A stretch of DNA of 32,273 bases, taken from Promethearchaeota archaeon. Lineage in GTDB: Archaea; Asgardarchaeota; Lokiarchaeia; Sigyniarchaeales; SOKP01. Both the position numbers and the translations under genes were made by a program. The stretch is from contig JAUWRB010000005.1 of assembly GCA_030610785.1 (NCBI GenBank), positions 1 through 32,273 of the forward strand, in the 5' to 3' direction. Below the pieces are notes generated by a model. The model was not told the origin of the DNA. It ran no database searches and was given only the letters and a program-made list of their open reading frames with translations. Below are positions 19,099 through 29,152 of the stretch, one piece after another (the stretch's first letter is position 1; every line of letters starts with the position of its first letter).

Positions 19099-20532
19099 AT
19101 GAGTTTTGAAGATATTCCTGTTCCAATCGGTCCGGTCTACGAGGGTGAACGCATACGGGCTAAACAGATGTATGTGGAACTCGGCGGACCAAAGATAGAT
19201 AAAAAATTTGAACTTTGCAGGGTGGTTCCTGCTAAAGAGATTAAAGATGGTAGCGTAAAAATACTAGGCCTTGACCTGAAAGACATGGAGGAAGGCTCTC
19301 GTCATCCGATTGGAATCTTAATTGAAGTTGCCGGAGAACAATTAGAAGAAGATTTAGAAGCAGTATTCGAAAGAAGAATTCACGAGTTCTGTAATTTTGT
19401 AAATGGTTGCATGCATTTAAATCAACGCTATACCAATTGGTTGCGTATATCTAAGACCGCCGTTGAAAAAGGATTTAACTCTTTTAACTTGTTAGGGACA
19501 GTTCTTATTAGACTTTTTAAGGCAGAATTACCCATTGTTGAACAAGCTCAAGTAACTTTCTATACTGAAGCGAAAGAAATCGTAAAACCTCACGCCATAG
19601 CAATGGAAATATACAATAAAAGAGACGAAAGAGCTCGAACCATTCACGATAGCGATGTAGACATGTTTTATGGGTGTGTTTTGTGTCAATCATTTGCACC
19701 TACACATTGTTGCTGTATAACTCCCGACAGAACTTCTCTTTGTGGAGCAATTAATTGGTTTGATGCAAGAGCTGCTGCTAAAGTGGATCCCAAGGGGCCA
19801 ATTTTCGAGATCCCACCTGGCGATTGTTTAGATGAAATAGCTGGTGAATATAGTGGAGTAAATGATGTATTAAAAAAGCGAACATTAGGAGAAATAGATA
19901 GAATTTTCCTATATTCTGGAATGGAATTTCCACATACAAGTTGTGGTTGTTTTGAAGCGATTGATTTTTATATACCAGAGGTAAACGGTCATGGTATAGT
20001 TGATAGAAGTTATGGTGATGTAGCAATTAACGGATTGCCGTTCAGCGCAATGGCGAACCAAACTGGCGGAGGTAAGCAGATGCCGGGATTCAATGGTATT
20101 AGTATTCAATATATAGCATCTCCTAAATACCAACAATACGATGGACAACAATCGAATCTTAAAAATGGGACTGAAACTATTGTTTGGATGTCATCAACCG
20201 TAAAGGAAAGAGTGGCAGAATTTTTACCATCTGATCTTATAGATAAAATCGCGACTGAGGCGGATGTCCCGGATATTAACACATTAAAGGACTGGGTAGA
20301 AAAAGTGGAACATCCTATAATAGAGAGCGAAGCTTATAAAGCAGCAATTAGCGGTGAGGAGGAAGAGGAGGACTGGGAAGAGGAAGGAGCGATGATCCCC
20401 GTTGGAACGCAGTCATTCATGGTACCTGGTGCCGGTGGAATGGGCGGATTTAAGATCATTCTTAAAAATTGTAAGATCCACGCTGAAAGCATCATAATCA
20501 AGAAGATAGAATCCAAACGCAAAAAAAAATAA
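19099..20532 (+). CDS. cdhC: Acetyl-CoA decarbonylase/synthase subunit beta (A-cluster subunit)
   Basis: VPIGPVYEGERIRAKQMYVELGGPK, A-cluster cysteines in CVLCQSFAPTHCCCITPDRTSLCG and TSCGCFE, C-terminal GGFKIILKNCKIHAE. Confidence 0.96.
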   Translation: MSFEDIPVPIGPVYEGERIRAKQMYVELGGPKIDKKFELCRVVPAKEIKDGSVKILGLDLKDMEEGSRHPIGILIEVAGEQLEEDLEAVFERRIHEFCNFVNGCMHLNQRYTNWLRISKTAVEKGFNSFNLLGTVLIRLFKAELPIVEQAQVTFYTEAKEIVKPHAIAMEIYNKRDERARTIHDSDVDMFYGCVLCQSFAPTHCCCITPDRTSLCGAINWFDARAAAKVDPKGPIFEIPPGDCLDEIAGEYSGVNDVLKKRTLGEIDRIFLYSGMEFPHTSCGCFEAIDFYIPEVNGHGIVDRSYGDVAINGLPFSAMANQTGGGKQMPGFNGISIQYIASPKYQQYDGQQSNLKNGTETIVWMSSTVKERVAEFLPSDLIDKIATEADVPDINTLKDWVEKVEHPIIESEAYKAAISGEEEEEDWEEEGAMIPVGTQSFMVPGAGGMGGFKIILKNCKIHAESIIIKKIESKRKKK

Positions 20533-20540
20533 TTATTATT

Positions 20541-20560
20541 ACTTTTTTTTAATTTTTTTG
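20541..20560 (+). terminator. T-rich tract downstream of cdhC (putative archaeal terminator)
   Basis: Long T runs interrupted only by AA shortly after the cdhC stop codon. Confidence 0.35.
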
Positions 20561-20825
20561 ATTTATTTACATTTTTCTTAAAATTTCTGCTGTTTTCTTA
20601 CATCTTGATTTAAATAATTAAATCTTATTTTAACGCATTTAACGAGTTTTATAAACACACTATTAAAATTTTTCAAGTGCTAATTTTTGATTTAAATACG
20701 CCCGGTTCCATTATCAAAAATAGTCAATAAAAATTCGACAATTCAATTGTAAGGAAAAAAAAAAGAATTGAAAATTAATTTGAATTAAATACAAAATATA
20801 GTAAATAATTTGTTTTAATTGTTTT

Positions 20826-21713
20826 CTACTTATTACCTTTAGCAGCATTTGAAGTAATCGCTTCTAATATGCGGGGCCAAGTTTCAGGTGGCATGCTATG
20901 TCCCATACCATCAATTATTAGCAGTTCTGAACCATTTATTGCTTTTGCAGTGTCCTTTCCACCCTCAACTGATACGAGAGGGTCATCTCCTCCATGGATT
21001 ACGAGAGTTGGTGCTTTTATTGTGGCAACTTTTTCCCTTCTATTTCCAGTTGCCATTATTGCCGCTAACTGACGAATATATCCTGGTGGGTAAAAACAAC
21101 GATCATATGATTCTGTAGCAATTTTTCGTGCTTTTTCTTCGTTAAAAGGAAAACCAAAACCATAAAGAACGCGCATGCGTTTAATAGATTCCTCAATACA
21201 TACTTCACGATCTGTAGGTGAAGGTTCGAGTAGTATTTTAATTGCTTCTTGCTTTGGTGGTGGAAGATCAGGGTTACCTGTCTAGCTCATTATCGAACAA
21301 AGGCTCAGAACTCGCAACGGATGTCGATACCCTATAATTTGTGTTATCATCCCACCCATTGAGGCTCCACAGATATGTGCTTTTTGAATATTGAGAGCGT
21401 CCAGAACTCCAATCGCATCGTCAGCCATATCGTCCAATGTATATGGTGCACTGATGGGCTCACCCTTTTGAGCCGCCATGAATAATTTCATTACATCTGG
21501 CTCACCAGCTTCTTCAAGTTTTGTTGATAGTCCAACATCTCGGTTATCAAATCTAATCACATAAAAACCGCGGTTAACAAGCAGTTCGCAAATTTCTAAA
21601 TCCCATCTAATCATCTGAGCTCCAAGACCCATGACTAAAAGTAAAGGTTTTGATGATGGATCTCCAAATATTTCATATTCAATTTCAATATTATTAACTT
21701 TTGCTTTAGGCAT
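20826..21713 (-). pseudogene. Alpha/beta hydrolase interrupted by an in-frame TAG at 21282-21284
   Basis: 21713..21282 gives LLLVMGLGAQMIRWD..HICGASMGGMITQ..LCSIMS*; the same frame continues TGNPDLPPPKQEA... into ORF 21176..20826 (APTLVIHGGDDPLV..MGHSMP). Starts 21713 and 21176 differ by 537 nt (179 codons). Confidence 0.85.
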
Positions 21714-21773
21714 TTTTTTTTCTCTTAATATAATCTCTATTATAATTTAAGTTAATTCTTATTTTTTCTTCAT

Positions 21774-24473
21774 TTATTCATATTGAACTAAAAATTGATA
21801 AAATCCAGAACCTATATTGAAAATAGCGTGATTTTCTTCTAATTTTTTAAATTCTATATCAGTCGTAGGCTCGATAATTTCATTATTTCTCCAAATGGTA
21901 GCGTCTCCTTCTTTAATAACGCAATCCTTATCTTTAATTGAAATCCAAACCTCAGCATTACAACCAACGGGAATCTTAATTGTAAGCTTAAGATTGGTCT
22001 CATTCTTTTCCCAAGAACTATATATAACGCCTTTGATTGTTTTAATACTTGCGTTAGAATAACTCATGGTGTTTGGGATAAATGGTTTTATTTTTAATGA
22101 TTTACAACCAGGTTCTAACGATTTAATTCCTGCTAATGTATTATAAAACCACGTATCTACAGATCCTAGCATGATATGGTTATGTGAATTCATTCCAAGC
22201 CCTTCTAATTTTTCCCATCGTTCCCATAATGTCGTTGCGCCCTCTCGGATCATGTAACCATATCCGGGGTAACTTTTTTGATTGATTAATTTATATGCTA
22301 CTTCAGGATAACCATTTTCAGTTAATACATCAAAGATGTATCGTGTTCCTACAATTCCCGTATCAATGTGAAAACTAAATTCTTCTTTAATGCCTTCAAT
22401 TAAAGTTGAGAGTACTTTTTTCTTTTTTTTCTCTGGAACCATATCTAAATAAAGTGGTAGAATATTTGACGTCTGGCTAATAGTTCTATCAACGGGAGAA
22501 AGTTTTATAATGTCATAAACTCCCTTTAGAAATTTTGCATTAAAAGCCTCTTTAATATCTTTAGCTTTATTTGAAAAATATTCGTAATCTTCTTGATTTC
22601 CCAAAATTTGAGCTATTTTAGCCAGATGATGAGCGTCATGGTAGTAGTACCAAGATGAAGTTAATTCAATAGGAGTTTTTCTTGACACGACGGAAGATGG
22701 AGAACACCAATCTCCATATTTTCCAAAATCGATAAGATTTTCTTTTGCCATGGAGGAAAGATGCTCAACATATTTTTTCATACCTTTATAATGTTCTTCA
22801 AGAATTCTGATATCATGATAATACCAATAAAGATACCACGCAATAGTTATATATGCGGTACCCCATGCCGGATCTGCGGGATAAAATTTCCAATAAGGTG
22901 GAACTACATCAGAGAGGCTGCCATCTTCCCTTTGGCATAATTTTATATCGCGCAAGTATTTTGAATAGAATCTAACCATATCAAAATTAAAAATTGCTTC
23001 TTCCACTATTAATTGGGCATCACCCAACCAACCATTTCTCTCATCTCTCTGTGGGCAATCAGTAGGGACGCTCATGAGGTTGCTTAATTGACCCCAGATA
23101 ATGTTTGTGTGTATTTGGTTAAATAAAGCGTTCGAGCAAGAAAAGTCTCCTACTCTACTAACATTTGTATGAAAAAATAGTCCTTCAATGTTATTCATGG
23201 TTGGAACTCCTGGGAACCCCGTTATCTCTGCATAACGAAAGCCGTGATAAGTAAAGTGAGGTTCAAATATTTCTTCTCCTTCTCCCTTTAGGATGAATTT
23301 ATCTGTTGCTCTTGCACTTCCATTAGTAGCGGTATTTAATGTTCCATCTTCATGAACTAATTCAGAAAATCTTAAGGTTATTTGACATCCACGAGGACCA
23401 CTTACTTTTAATCGAATAAAACCTGTAAAATTTTGACCAAAATCACAAATATACATTTCTGGTTCAGGATTATATATTTTTTTAGGTTTAAGAATTTTCG
23501 AAATTCTTATCGGTTGCATCATTTGAGAGGCTAAATCATGTCCTTTTACATTGATAACAGTATCCCAAGAGGAATCATCAAAATTAGGCTCGTCCCATCC
23601 ATTAATATCAAGTCTTGCGTCGTAAGTTTCTCCGTAATATATACCATTTTCAATAATAGGTCCTTGGGAAACTTTCCAGCTTTCATCAGAACAGATTATA
23701 TTGCTCGTCCCATCCTTATAATGAATATTAATTTGTAAAATGAGTTTAGGAAAGTCCTGACCAAAGCTTTCAATGCAGCGTCCATTTCCTAAAATAATCC
23801 CTATTGCGTTTTCAGATTTTAACGAATGAGTAATATCATACGTGGAGTACAAGGCAATTTTATTATAATCGGTTTGAGCGGGTTCAAGTATTCTGTCACC
23901 TATTTTTTTGCCATTAATTCGAAGTTCATAAAAACCTAATCCACAAACATAAATTTTTGCCACTTCTACAGGTTTATCCATGTTAAATTCTTTTCTTAGA
24001 TAAATGCCATAAAACTCTTTAATCCTACCTGTGAGACCACTAATTCCTACTTTATATTGAAACGCTTTTTTTGCTTTTTTATCAATAAATTCTTTTCTAC
24101 TTATCCATTTAGCTTGCCAATCTATATTACTTAATAAAGCAGTTTCAAAGGTTGCTATATCGCTATATGAACTTTCGTTTCCATCAATATCCCACCATTT
24201 TACGCGCCAATAATACTTGGTATCACTTTTTAAAGATTTCCCTTTATATTGAATATTAACTGAATCGCCAGACACGACTTTATTGCTATCCCATAAATCG
24301 CCCTTTTCTGATTTTGATAATGATTTTAATGAAGAGACGATAATTTGATAAGCAGATTGAAATTGTTTTCTCTCTTCGTGTTCTAAAAGCCATGAAAAAC
24401 GCGGGAAAGGAGTATCAATTTGATTAGGATTTTCAAGATATTCACACTTTAATTCAAAAGGATGTTTTAACAT
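21774..24473 (-). CDS. GH78-family alpha-L-rhamnosidase
   Basis: 899 aa; PRFSWLL, YYWRVKWWD, DFGQNFTGFIRLKVSGPRG, TYHGFRYAEITGFPG, MSVPTDCPQRDERNGWLGDAQ, GATTLWERWE, MNSHNHIMLGSVDTWFYNTLAGI. No N-terminal hydrophobic signal seen. Confidence 0.95.
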   Translation of the reverse strand: MLKHPFELKCEYLENPNQIDTPFPRFSWLLEHEERKQFQSAYQIIVSSLKSLSKSEKGDLWDSNKVVSGDSVNIQYKGKSLKSDTKYYWRVKWWDIDGNESSYSDIATFETALLSNIDWQAKWISRKEFIDKKAKKAFQYKVGISGLTGRIKEFYGIYLRKEFNMDKPVEVAKIYVCGLGFYELRINGKKIGDRILEPAQTDYNKIALYSTYDITHSLKSENAIGIILGNGRCIESFGQDFPKLILQINIHYKDGTSNIICSDESWKVSQGPIIENGIYYGETYDARLDINGWDEPNFDDSSWDTVINVKGHDLASQMMQPIRISKILKPKKIYNPEPEMYICDFGQNFTGFIRLKVSGPRGCQITLRFSELVHEDGTLNTATNGSARATDKFILKGEGEEIFEPHFTYHGFRYAEITGFPGVPTMNNIEGLFFHTNVSRVGDFSCSNALFNQIHTNIIWGQLSNLMSVPTDCPQRDERNGWLGDAQLIVEEAIFNFDMVRFYSKYLRDIKLCQREDGSLSDVVPPYWKFYPADPAWGTAYITIAWYLYWYYHDIRILEEHYKGMKKYVEHLSSMAKENLIDFGKYGDWCSPSSVVSRKTPIELTSSWYYYHDAHHLAKIAQILGNQEDYEYFSNKAKDIKEAFNAKFLKGVYDIIKLSPVDRTISQTSNILPLYLDMVPEKKKKKVLSTLIEGIKEEFSFHIDTGIVGTRYIFDVLTENGYPEVAYKLINQKSYPGYGYMIREGATTLWERWEKLEGLGMNSHNHIMLGSVDTWFYNTLAGIKSLEPGCKSLKIKPFIPNTMSYSNASIKTIKGVIYSSWEKNETNLKLTIKIPVGCNAEVWISIKDKDCVIKEGDATIWRNNEIIEPTTDIEFKKLEENHAIFNIGSGFYQFLVQYE

Positions 24474-24570
24474 AGTTAATAAAAGTAGGTTTACTTATTT
24501 TAATTTATCTTGTTTATAATAAAATTTTGATTTTTATTAAAGTCTGGACAGATTATAATGTGAAACGATT

Positions 24571-25458
24571 TCATTTATCATTAGAAGTTATTATTTCTAA
24601 TTTTTGTTCTCGTTGCGTAATAAATTTAATTATAAGAATGTTTATTATCATCGGAGCTAAACCAATAAAAATAATAGTATAAATAGCGTCTAAAACCGTA
24701 TCTATTATTACAGCATTGAACAACATGGTAATAGAGTCTAATAAATAATGAGTTATAATGCATGGAAGTAGACTCTCAGTTTTAGTACACATGTAAGCAA
24801 AGAAAATCCCTCCAAAAGAAGTATATACAACTTGTATTAGTGTTATTAGAATGAATAAAAGCGCCTGATCGCTATTACCACGAATTAATGAAATTAAATT
24901 AATAAGATGGAGTAAACCAAAAATTATACCATCAAGGATAATTGCCTTCTTCTGCGAAATTTTCTTCAAAAGTAATGTCAAGATGACACCTCGAAAGGCA
25001 ATTTCTTCCCAAATACCCGGGTTAATCGCGATGAGAAAGATAAGCCATCCTAATACCCCATTATCTGCATCTGGAGAAGTAAACAAGACATTAAGGTCAA
25101 AAACGAATGTCCCAAAAAGAAGAGCGCCGCAAAATTTGCATAGACAATAGGTGCCTGCACAAATCAGACCAAGTAAAATATTGCGCCGCAAAGGTTGAAT
25201 TGTACTAAGGTGAATCGTTTTATTGTATTCTCTGAACGATTCTTTACCGTTTGGAAGGTGTAATCCAAATGGAACTATTAAAAACCATAAAATTGCCTGA
25301 AAAGCAAAAGAAAGAAGAGTATTGAGGAATAAAAAATCAATTATAGAAATTCCCTGCAATAAAAGAAAAATAATCAGCGAAGGCAAGACGAGGAGTATTG
25401 CGTATAGTATTAAAAGAATAACAATCCCTATATACAAATTATCGCGTATTTTAACCAT
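24571..25458 (-). CDS. CPBP-family intramembrane metalloprotease
   Basis: Polytopic protein with GIWEEIAFRGVI (EExxxR), IFGLLHLIN (FxxxH) and HYLLDS motifs. Confidence 0.85.
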   Translation of the reverse strand: MVKIRDNLYIGIVILLILYAILLVLPSLIIFLLLQGISIIDFLFLNTLLSFAFQAILWFLIVPFGLHLPNGKESFREYNKTIHLSTIQPLRRNILLGLICAGTYCLCKFCGALLFGTFVFDLNVLFTSPDADNGVLGWLIFLIAINPGIWEEIAFRGVILTLLLKKISQKKAIILDGIIFGLLHLINLISLIRGNSDQALLFILITLIQVVYTSFGGIFFAYMCTKTESLLPCIITHYLLDSITMLFNAVIIDTVLDAIYTIIFIGLAPMIINILIIKFITQREQKLEIITSNDK

Positions 25459-25570
25459 TTTTTTATCAATGTGATTAAAATTTAATTTTATTTAAATTCA
25501 TTTTTAAGAGGTTGCTTTCTTCAAATATATTTTTTCCTTATCTTTTAATTAACTTTTTAGTAAAATTTTT

Positions 25571-25687
25571 TTAGAATAAAAAAAATAGAAAAATTACCTT
25601 AAAAAGATGTATTTATTTAGAATAAAAAAAATTGGTGAATAATTTAAATGGAAACAGAAAAATTACCTCGAAAAGAAATATTTACTT
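25571..25687 (+). repeat. Imperfect direct duplication of the 5' leader and start region of the GPH/MFS gene
   Basis: TTAGAATAAAAAAAAT followed by AGAAAAATTACCTYRAAAAGAWRTATTTAYTT occurs at 25571-25617 and again at about 25617-25687, where an extra segment carrying the ATG is inserted. Confidence 0.75.
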
Positions 25688-27042
25688 ACGCACTTGGAAA
25701 TATTCCAAATACTCTTCTTGCTGGAGTATTCATGTTGATGTACGTGAATTTCTTCTGGAATTTTTTAGGTTTAAACCTTACTTTATTTATCATTGGCCAA
25801 ATTATTTACGCTACGATAAACGCGCTTAACGACCCGATCACGGGTCATTTAAGCGATAAGACTAACATTGATAAGTGGGGAAGTCGAAGGTTAATATATA
25901 TCAAATACGCAGGACCAATATGGGCAGTTTTCTACTTTTTAATGTGGTTTCCATGGGATTATTCAAATCAATTTATAATATTTCTTCATTTTGTAATAAG
26001 CATATGCGTTTTTGATACATTTCTTTCTCTTGTAATAGGGTTATACATGTCTTTAATGTCTGAAATGACTGATAGTATTAAAGTTCGATACAAGTTATCT
26101 TTTTATTCCAACATCGTAATGATTTTAGCGGGGATTCCTGTAATATTTGCGCAAACTTTATTTGACTTTAGTTTACAAACATTCCAGATTTTCAACGGTG
26201 TTATTGCAATAATTTCGATTATAATGTATATAGTAGTAACCAGGAAGCTTAAAGAAAGACCAGAATTGAGAATTGAAGAGGATTATAGCCTTTTCCAAGC
26301 GATGAACGCGATTCTTAAGTCTAAAGCGTTCTTGACGCGCACGGGCTACATGTTTTTCGGAAATGTTGCGAGAGCCATGGGATTCTCGTTTCTCTTTGCC
26401 TTCATACTCATCCTAGGAAGTGGCCCGTTAATCCCCATATTATTCATGCTTGTTACATACGGCGTTGGTTTTTTGTCTCAGATAATTTACATGAAAACTG
26501 AAAATAAATGGGGAATTAGAAAGACAATTCTTGTTCTAAAATCTTTTTTAATTATAACAAACCTAATTAGTTTTGCGATAGTTCTCAGCATTGATTCTAC
26601 TCCAATAATTTGGATTTGTATCGCTATGGTTTCAATTTTTACAGGATTTAATGTCTTTGATTTCGTCCTTTTAACTTTGGCAATTGACGAAGACGAAATT
26701 AAACGGGGAAGTCGACGGGAAAGCATATTTCAAGGAACTAGTTCACTTATATTTAAACCTGCAGACAGTTTAGGACCAATAATTGCAACTATCATTTTAA
26801 CTTCTTATGGCTTTATAACAGGTTCAATAACCCAAGATGCGACTGCTATTATCGGAATTAAATTCATTTTATTTGTAGCTCCTGCTATAGTGCATGCGAT
26901 TAGTTTGATCTTCATATATTTTTTTCCTTATCACGGAGAAGCTTTAGAAAAACTGCATATCGATTTGTTGGAATTACACGTAAAAAAGAAAGAAAATTAC
27001 GAACTAGGTAAAGGCTACAAGTATGGGAGTGGAAATCAATAA
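25648..27042 (+). CDS. MFS transporter, GPH (glycoside-pentoside-hexuronide:cation symporter)-like
   Basis: 464 aa, about 12 hydrophobic segments; ALGNIPNTLLAGVFMLMYVNFFWN, NALNDPITGHLSDKTN...WGSRRLYI-like motif, typical of MFS_2/GPH. Confidence 0.85.
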   Translation: METEKLPRKEIFTYALGNIPNTLLAGVFMLMYVNFFWNFLGLNLTLFIIGQIIYATINALNDPITGHLSDKTNIDKWGSRRLIYIKYAGPIWAVFYFLMWFPWDYSNQFIIFLHFVISICVFDTFLSLVIGLYMSLMSEMTDSIKVRYKLSFYSNIVMILAGIPVIFAQTLFDFSLQTFQIFNGVIAIISIIMYIVVTRKLKERPELRIEEDYSLFQAMNAILKSKAFLTRTGYMFFGNVARAMGFSFLFAFILILGSGPLIPILFMLVTYGVGFLSQIIYMKTENKWGIRKTILVLKSFLIITNLISFAIVLSIDSTPIIWICIAMVSIFTGFNVFDFVLLTLAIDEDEIKRGSRRESIFQGTSSLIFKPADSLGPIIATIILTSYGFITGSITQDATAIIGIKFILFVAPAIVHAISLIFIYFFPYHGEALEKLHIDLLELHVKKKENYELGKGYKYGSGNQ

Positions 27043-27089
27043 AACCATAAAAATAAAATTTGAATTAATTTAAAGTAAAATTTAAAGAA

Positions 27090-29060
27090 ATGAGTCGCAA
27101 CGAATCTTTCTTGAAATATTTAGATTATCTAGAGAGATTTGACGATACGAATGATATAACTTTTGAAATAGACGATAAAGTCGTTGTTAATAGTAAAACC
27201 TCAATTAAAGTAGTTTTTAGAGCCAAGAAAGAATATCCTCGTCGCACTCGATTTAGGTTCATAATTCCTTGGGGTTGGCAACCTGTTGATAAAAAAAACG
27301 ATTTTTGTACGATAAAATCTTCAGTAAAAGGAAAAGTTAGATTAACTAACTCTCAATTAATGTTGGCATATATTTTAGATGAACCATTGAATAGTGGAGG
27401 AATAATTGAATTTAATTACAATGAATTAAAAAAAATTAACACTGCTGGAGATATTGCTTACATAGACGAGGTATACTGTGCTTTAGACATTAGGCTTCCC
27501 AAAGATGAGTTATATACAAGAATAGGTATTAAAACAATTTCAATGACCTCTGACAAGACTTCCTTCTTTCTCGTTAAAATACCTACGATTTATCAAGGGA
27601 CTCCAGTAGATATTGAAATCGTTGCTTTAGATAGATTTGGAAACAGAGATTATAATTTTAATGGAAAAGTAGAATTTAAGGGGGATGGTTGTTTAGATTT
27701 CCCAAAAGACGCAATAATGGAAAAAGGTTACATTAAGATTGAACAAGCACTGAGATTTAAGGGAGATAGACGCTCTAGTTCAAAGATTAGCAAATTATTA
27801 AGATATAATACCGGGTTCACATTATTTCCTGTTTTTCCCGAGTTATTATTAAATATTGGAAAATTACGCGTTAAAAGCGGAGAAATATCGGGAAATTCGA
27901 ATCCAATTGTTTGGGACGAAGATATTACAACTCAGGTTTATTGGGGCGACACCCACATTCACACGCGAGAATTTTCTGATGGGATCGGAACAGGCAAGGA
28001 TGCTTTCCATTACGCAAAAAAAGTTGTTCTTCTCGATTTCGCTGCTTTAGGAGATCATTTAAACCAAAGAAGCAATGAGTTCATGGAAGGTCGAAAAAAT
28101 GTCTTATACCCCTATAACAAAATAATTTGGAAATCTTTAATAGACTTATGTAAGGAATGGAGTGATAAGAATTTTATTGCAATTCCAGGGTATGAATGGT
28201 CAGGAAGAAATTTCTATGTGAAATTCGCAACAAGATTAAACAGTCCTTACGAAGCGATAAGCGATAAAGTAATCTTGTTTCCAATTGACTCTGCTGAAAA
28301 TGCCCCATTGATAGATTACGCGTCCAAAGAAGGTTGTTTCCAGCACCAATTGTATGAAGCACTTAATGGGGTAGAATGTGTTATTATCACTCATTCACCT
28401 ATTAGTTTCGTTATGGGTACTTCGTGGACCGAAGTAAATAATGAAATGGAAAAAGTTGTAGAGATATATTCTCAGCACGGTTCAAGTGAATCAATAAGAA
28501 TGGGATATAGACCTTTAGTTAATAATAAGAAAAAAGGTAGCGTTATTCATGCTTTAAATAATGGCTTTAAATTGGGATTTATTGGAGGGGGTGATGATCA
28601 CTATTCGCACCCGGGATGTCCAATTAGACAATATAAAATGAAAAATATAGTACCAATACTAAGATATCGCCCGGGAATTGCAGCTATTTTCTCGGATAAA
28701 TTAAATTCTAAGAGCTTGATAAAAAATCTAAATAAGCGAAATTGTTATGCCACTACAGGGGAAAGAATGTGGATAAAAATAAGAATTAATTCTGCTTTAA
28801 TGGGTCAAGAAGTAGAAGTTTCTGAATCTCCAACAATAATAATAACTGTTTGTGGAACTAAAAAACTTGAAAGCGTAGAATTAATTAAAAATGGGACTAC
28901 AATTGCTATTCGAACTCCAGCATTTGATAGAATTAAATTTGCATATAAAGATAAAGATTTAAAAAATGAGGAAAAAGCTTATTATTATGTTCGGGCTACT
29001 CAATTTGATGAAGAGCGTGGATGGAGTTCTCCTATTTGGGTAAAAGCAAAATTCACGTGA
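27090..29060 (+). CDS. DUF3604/PHP-like metal-dependent hydrolase
   Basis: QVYWGDTHIHTREFSDGIGTGKDAFHYAKK, FAALGDHLNQRS, AIPGYEWSG, IITHSP, GGGDDHYSHPG are His/Asp motifs of DUF3604/PHP-like enzymes. Confidence 0.8.
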   Translation: MSRNESFLKYLDYLERFDDTNDITFEIDDKVVVNSKTSIKVVFRAKKEYPRRTRFRFIIPWGWQPVDKKNDFCTIKSSVKGKVRLTNSQLMLAYILDEPLNSGGIIEFNYNELKKINTAGDIAYIDEVYCALDIRLPKDELYTRIGIKTISMTSDKTSFFLVKIPTIYQGTPVDIEIVALDRFGNRDYNFNGKVEFKGDGCLDFPKDAIMEKGYIKIEQALRFKGDRRSSSKISKLLRYNTGFTLFPVFPELLLNIGKLRVKSGEISGNSNPIVWDEDITTQVYWGDTHIHTREFSDGIGTGKDAFHYAKKVVLLDFAALGDHLNQRSNEFMEGRKNVLYPYNKIIWKSLIDLCKEWSDKNFIAIPGYEWSGRNFYVKFATRLNSPYEAISDKVILFPIDSAENAPLIDYASKEGCFQHQLYEALNGVECVIITHSPISFVMGTSWTEVNNEMEKVVEIYSQHGSSESIRMGYRPLVNNKKKGSVIHALNNGFKLGFIGGGDDHYSHPGCPIRQYKMKNIVPILRYRPGIAAIFSDKLNSKSLIKNLNKRNCYATTGERMWIKIRINSALMGQEVEVSESPTIIITVCGTKKLESVELIKNGTTIAIRTPAFDRIKFAYKDKDLKNEEKAYYYVRATQFDEERGWSSPIWVKAKFT

Positions 29061-29152
29061 ATTTTATAATTTTTAATAGTTTTTTAACATACCATCAAAA
29101 AATTATCCTCTAATTTGAAAGTTTTTTTAATACATTTATCTAATTCAATATC

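Noticed and set aside
19517-20151. Three minus-strand ORFs under cdhC
   Set aside because: They overlap a strongly supported cdhC and their composition is typical of antisense frames.
20607-20624. Palindrome GATTTAAATAATTAAATC downstream of cdhC
   Set aside because: A fully AT stem with a 4-nt loop is expected by chance at this base composition.
21282-21284. Pyrrolysine codon in the alpha/beta hydrolase
   Set aside because: TAG terminates rnhB and gatE with no extension of note, and alpha/beta hydrolases are not known Pyl proteins; nonsense mutation or error is more likely.
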